Shown one piece after another: positions 5,911 through 7,142 of a DNA stretch of 7,142 nucleotides. Both the position numbers and the translations under genes were made by a program. Source of the DNA: Bacteroidota bacterium (GTDB lineage Bacteria; Bacteroidota; Ignavibacteria; Ignavibacteriales; Ignavibacteriaceae); NCBI GenBank assembly GCA_024278655.1, contig JAJRSV010000085.1, positions 1-7,142 on the forward strand, in the 5' to 3' direction. Positions within the stretch are counted from its first letter, which is position 1. Every line of letters begins with the position of its first letter. A model generated the notes under the pieces. That model made no database searches and was not told where the DNA came from. It saw only the letters and a list, made by a program, of their open reading frames with translations.

Positions 5911-7142
5911 ATGTTAGAAATAAGAGGACACGCAAGAGGCGGGCAGGGCATGGTAACTGCTTTCGAAATTCTTGCAAAGATATTCAGCCACAACGGTAAA
6001 TACCAGGTGCAGGCATTCCCCGCATTCGGTGTTGAAAGAACAGGCGCTCCTATTCAGGCATTCCTTCGCATTTCAAAAGAACCAATCTTAAACCGCAGCA
6101 ACGTTTATCACCCGCATTTAATATTAGTATTCGATGAAGCTTTAATAGAGCAGGTACCGGTGTTCGACGGATTGCGCAAAAGCGGAGCCGTGTTGTTTAA
6201 TACGGAAAGAAACCCTGAAGAGTTTGCCGATAAAGCCAGTAAAATTTATACAATTCCCGCAACAAAAATTTCACTCGAAAAAGGACTCGGAAGTAAATCG
6301 CTTCCCATTGTTAACGCTGCAATGATTGGAGCGGTTATAAAAATTCTGAATGCCGACATCGAAATAGCAAAAAAAATAATAGCAGAAAATGTTCCGGCAA
6401 AACCGGAAGAGAATATGGCTGCCGCCGAAACAGCTTTTGAAAATGTAATAGGACTTGATGAAATTAATGAGTATCTGATTAACTCGATTAGTAAAACCGG
6501 AAGCAACGGCGAAAGCGAATTGTTATTTGAAGAAGCAACGGAAAGTAAAAAACAGTCTGCTGTGGATGAGATGCCGAAGGTTCCTTTCTGGTCCAGACCG
6601 ATGTCGTTAAACAAAACCGGTAACTGGCGTGTGCTTACTCCGTCTTACGTAACGCGTACCGCACCTTGCACAAGTAACTGTCCGGCAGGCACTGATGTGC
6701 GTGAGTTCGTTAAGCTTACATCGGAGAAAAAATTTGTAGAAGCATACGATACTATTTATGAGCATAATCCTTTCCCGTCGGTTTGCGGAAGAGTGTGCCC
6801 TCACTTCTGCGAACAGAACTGCAACAGGAATGACCTCGATGAGGGATTGAACATCGGTTCAATCGAAAGATTTTTAGGCGATCATAGTTTTAAGAGACCG
6901 GTTAAAAAATACACCGTTACTCAAAAGGAAAAAATTGCCGTTATCGGTGCCGGTCCTGCAGGTTTAACAGCCGCATTAAGATTACTTCAAAAAGGATACG
7001 ACACAACCGTGTTCGAAGCATTGCCGCAGGCAGGCGGAATGATGCGAACAGGTATTCCTGAATTCAGACTGCCGACAAAAATTTTAGATGAAGAAATTAA
7101 ACGAATCGAACAGCAGGGTGTAAAAATTGTACTCAATAAAAA
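5911..7142 (+). CDS. PorG-type gamma subunit fused to a GltD/NADPH-oxidoreductase-like FAD protein (C-terminus beyond right edge)
   Basis: The frame runs open from ATG 5911 to the window edge (410 codons). Residues 1 to about 190 are a 2-oxoacid:acceptor oxidoreductase gamma domain: MLEIRGHARGGQGMVTA at the start, then AFPAFGVERTGAPIQAF (35-51), closest to pyruvate-type PorG. An acidic linker (about 192-228) leads to KTGNWRVLTP (235-244), which resembles the start of PorD delta subunits. Residues 253-325 are a GltD-type iron-sulfur domain with cysteines at 253, 257, 292, 296, 300 and 304 (CTSNC, CGRVCPHFCEQNC). A dinucleotide-binding motif, IGAGPAGLTAA (345-355), begins the FAD domain. Such flavoproteins use NAD(P)H, so the protein probably links a 2-oxoacid oxidoreductase to NAD(P)H. 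Catalytic alpha and beta genes and a ferredoxin-like C-terminus may follow, but are not visible. The ribosome site is weak (A-rich, AAAGAGAAAG). The start is chosen because family members begin at this motif. Confidence 0.9.
   Translation, partial: MLEIRGHARGGQGMVTAFEILAKIFSHNGKYQVQAFPAFGVERTGAPIQAFLRISKEPILNRSNVYHPHLILVFDEALIEQVPVFDGLRKSGAVLFNTERNPEEFADKASKIYTIPATKISLEKGLGSKSLPIVNAAMIGAVIKILNADIEIAKKIIAENVPAKPEENMAAAETAFENVIGLDEINEYLINSISKTGSNGESELLFEEATESKKQSAVDEMPKVPFWSRPMSLNKTGNWRVLTPSYVTRTAPCTSNCPAGTDVREFVKLTSEKKFVEAYDTIYEHNPFPSVCGRVCPHFCEQNCNRNDLDEGLNIGSIERFLGDHSFKRPVKKYTVTQKEKIAVIGAGPAGLTAALRLLQKGYDTTVFEALPQAGGMMRTGIPEFRLPTKILDEEIKRIEQQGVKIVLNK

Noticed and set aside
5799..5993. Minus-strand open frame of 64 codons across the leader and start of the fusion gene
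   Set aside because: It is antisense to the gamma-domain start and the folded leader. It has no plausible product, and the hairpin explains the composition.
6246..6804. Minus-strand open frames at 6246-6614 and 6607-6804
   Set aside because: Both are antisense to the strongly recognisable PorG/GltD fusion. The hydrophobic look of the first is a by-product of reading the opposite strand.
1..7142. Mobile element, CRISPR array, tRNA or rRNA
   Set aside because: No transposase or integrase motifs, no regularly spaced direct repeats, and no cloverleaf or rRNA-like sequence were seen.

Overview
The window is ordinary chromosomal DNA, moderately AT-rich, from what looks like a bacterium of the Bacteroidota/Chlorobi/Ignavibacteria group. 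This placement is an inference. It rests on protein character (a gamma-alpha fused KorA of the type common in that group, and a three-domain DsbD with the family's usual motifs), on mostly weak Shine-Dalgarno signals, and on upstream sequences resembling the TTTG-N19-TAnnTTTG promoters of Bacteroidota. No species can be named.

Layout: a leftward (minus-strand) cluster fills 1-5549. In transcription order it is nadE (glutamine-dependent NAD+ synthetase, 5549-3912), dsbD (transmembrane thiol:disulfide interchange protein, 3912-2116), korA (2-oxoacid:ferredoxin oxidoreductase alpha subunit with fused gamma domain, 2043-190) and korB (beta subunit, starting at 200 and cut by the window edge). nadE and dsbD share a TGATG stop/start, and korA and korB overlap by 11 nt. 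dsbD and korA are separated by 72 bp of very AT-rich DNA holding a possible internal promoter and an imperfect inverted repeat. A 361-bp divergent intergenic region (5550-5910) separates this cluster from a rightward gene starting at 5911 that runs off the right edge. That gene encodes a pyruvate:ferredoxin oxidoreductase-type gamma (PorG) domain, then a short delta-subunit-like KTGNWR motif, a GltD-type cysteine-rich iron-sulfur domain and the start of an FAD-binding Rossmann domain.

How they work together: two separate 2-oxoacid:ferredoxin oxidoreductase systems lie back to back. KorAB probably interconverts 2-oxoglutarate and succinyl-CoA with ferredoxin. The rightward fusion probably wires a second (pyruvate-type) enzyme to a flavoprotein of the NADPH-oxidoreductase/GltD family, so that it could exchange electrons with NAD(P)H. 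nadE supplies NAD+, and DsbD moves reductant from the cytoplasm across the membrane. A loose redox theme is plausible, but the nadE-dsbD pairing may be incidental.

The most unusual item is in the leader of the rightward gene. Positions 5827-5881 can fold into a long outer stem enclosing a fully paired inner hairpin with a UAAA loop, plus a possible pseudoknot. It is preceded by a candidate promoter and a 15-codon upstream ORF whose stop lies inside the stem. I could not match it to a riboswitch class I know. It is a candidate cis-regulatory RNA, not an established one. No mobile element, CRISPR array, tRNA or rRNA was seen.
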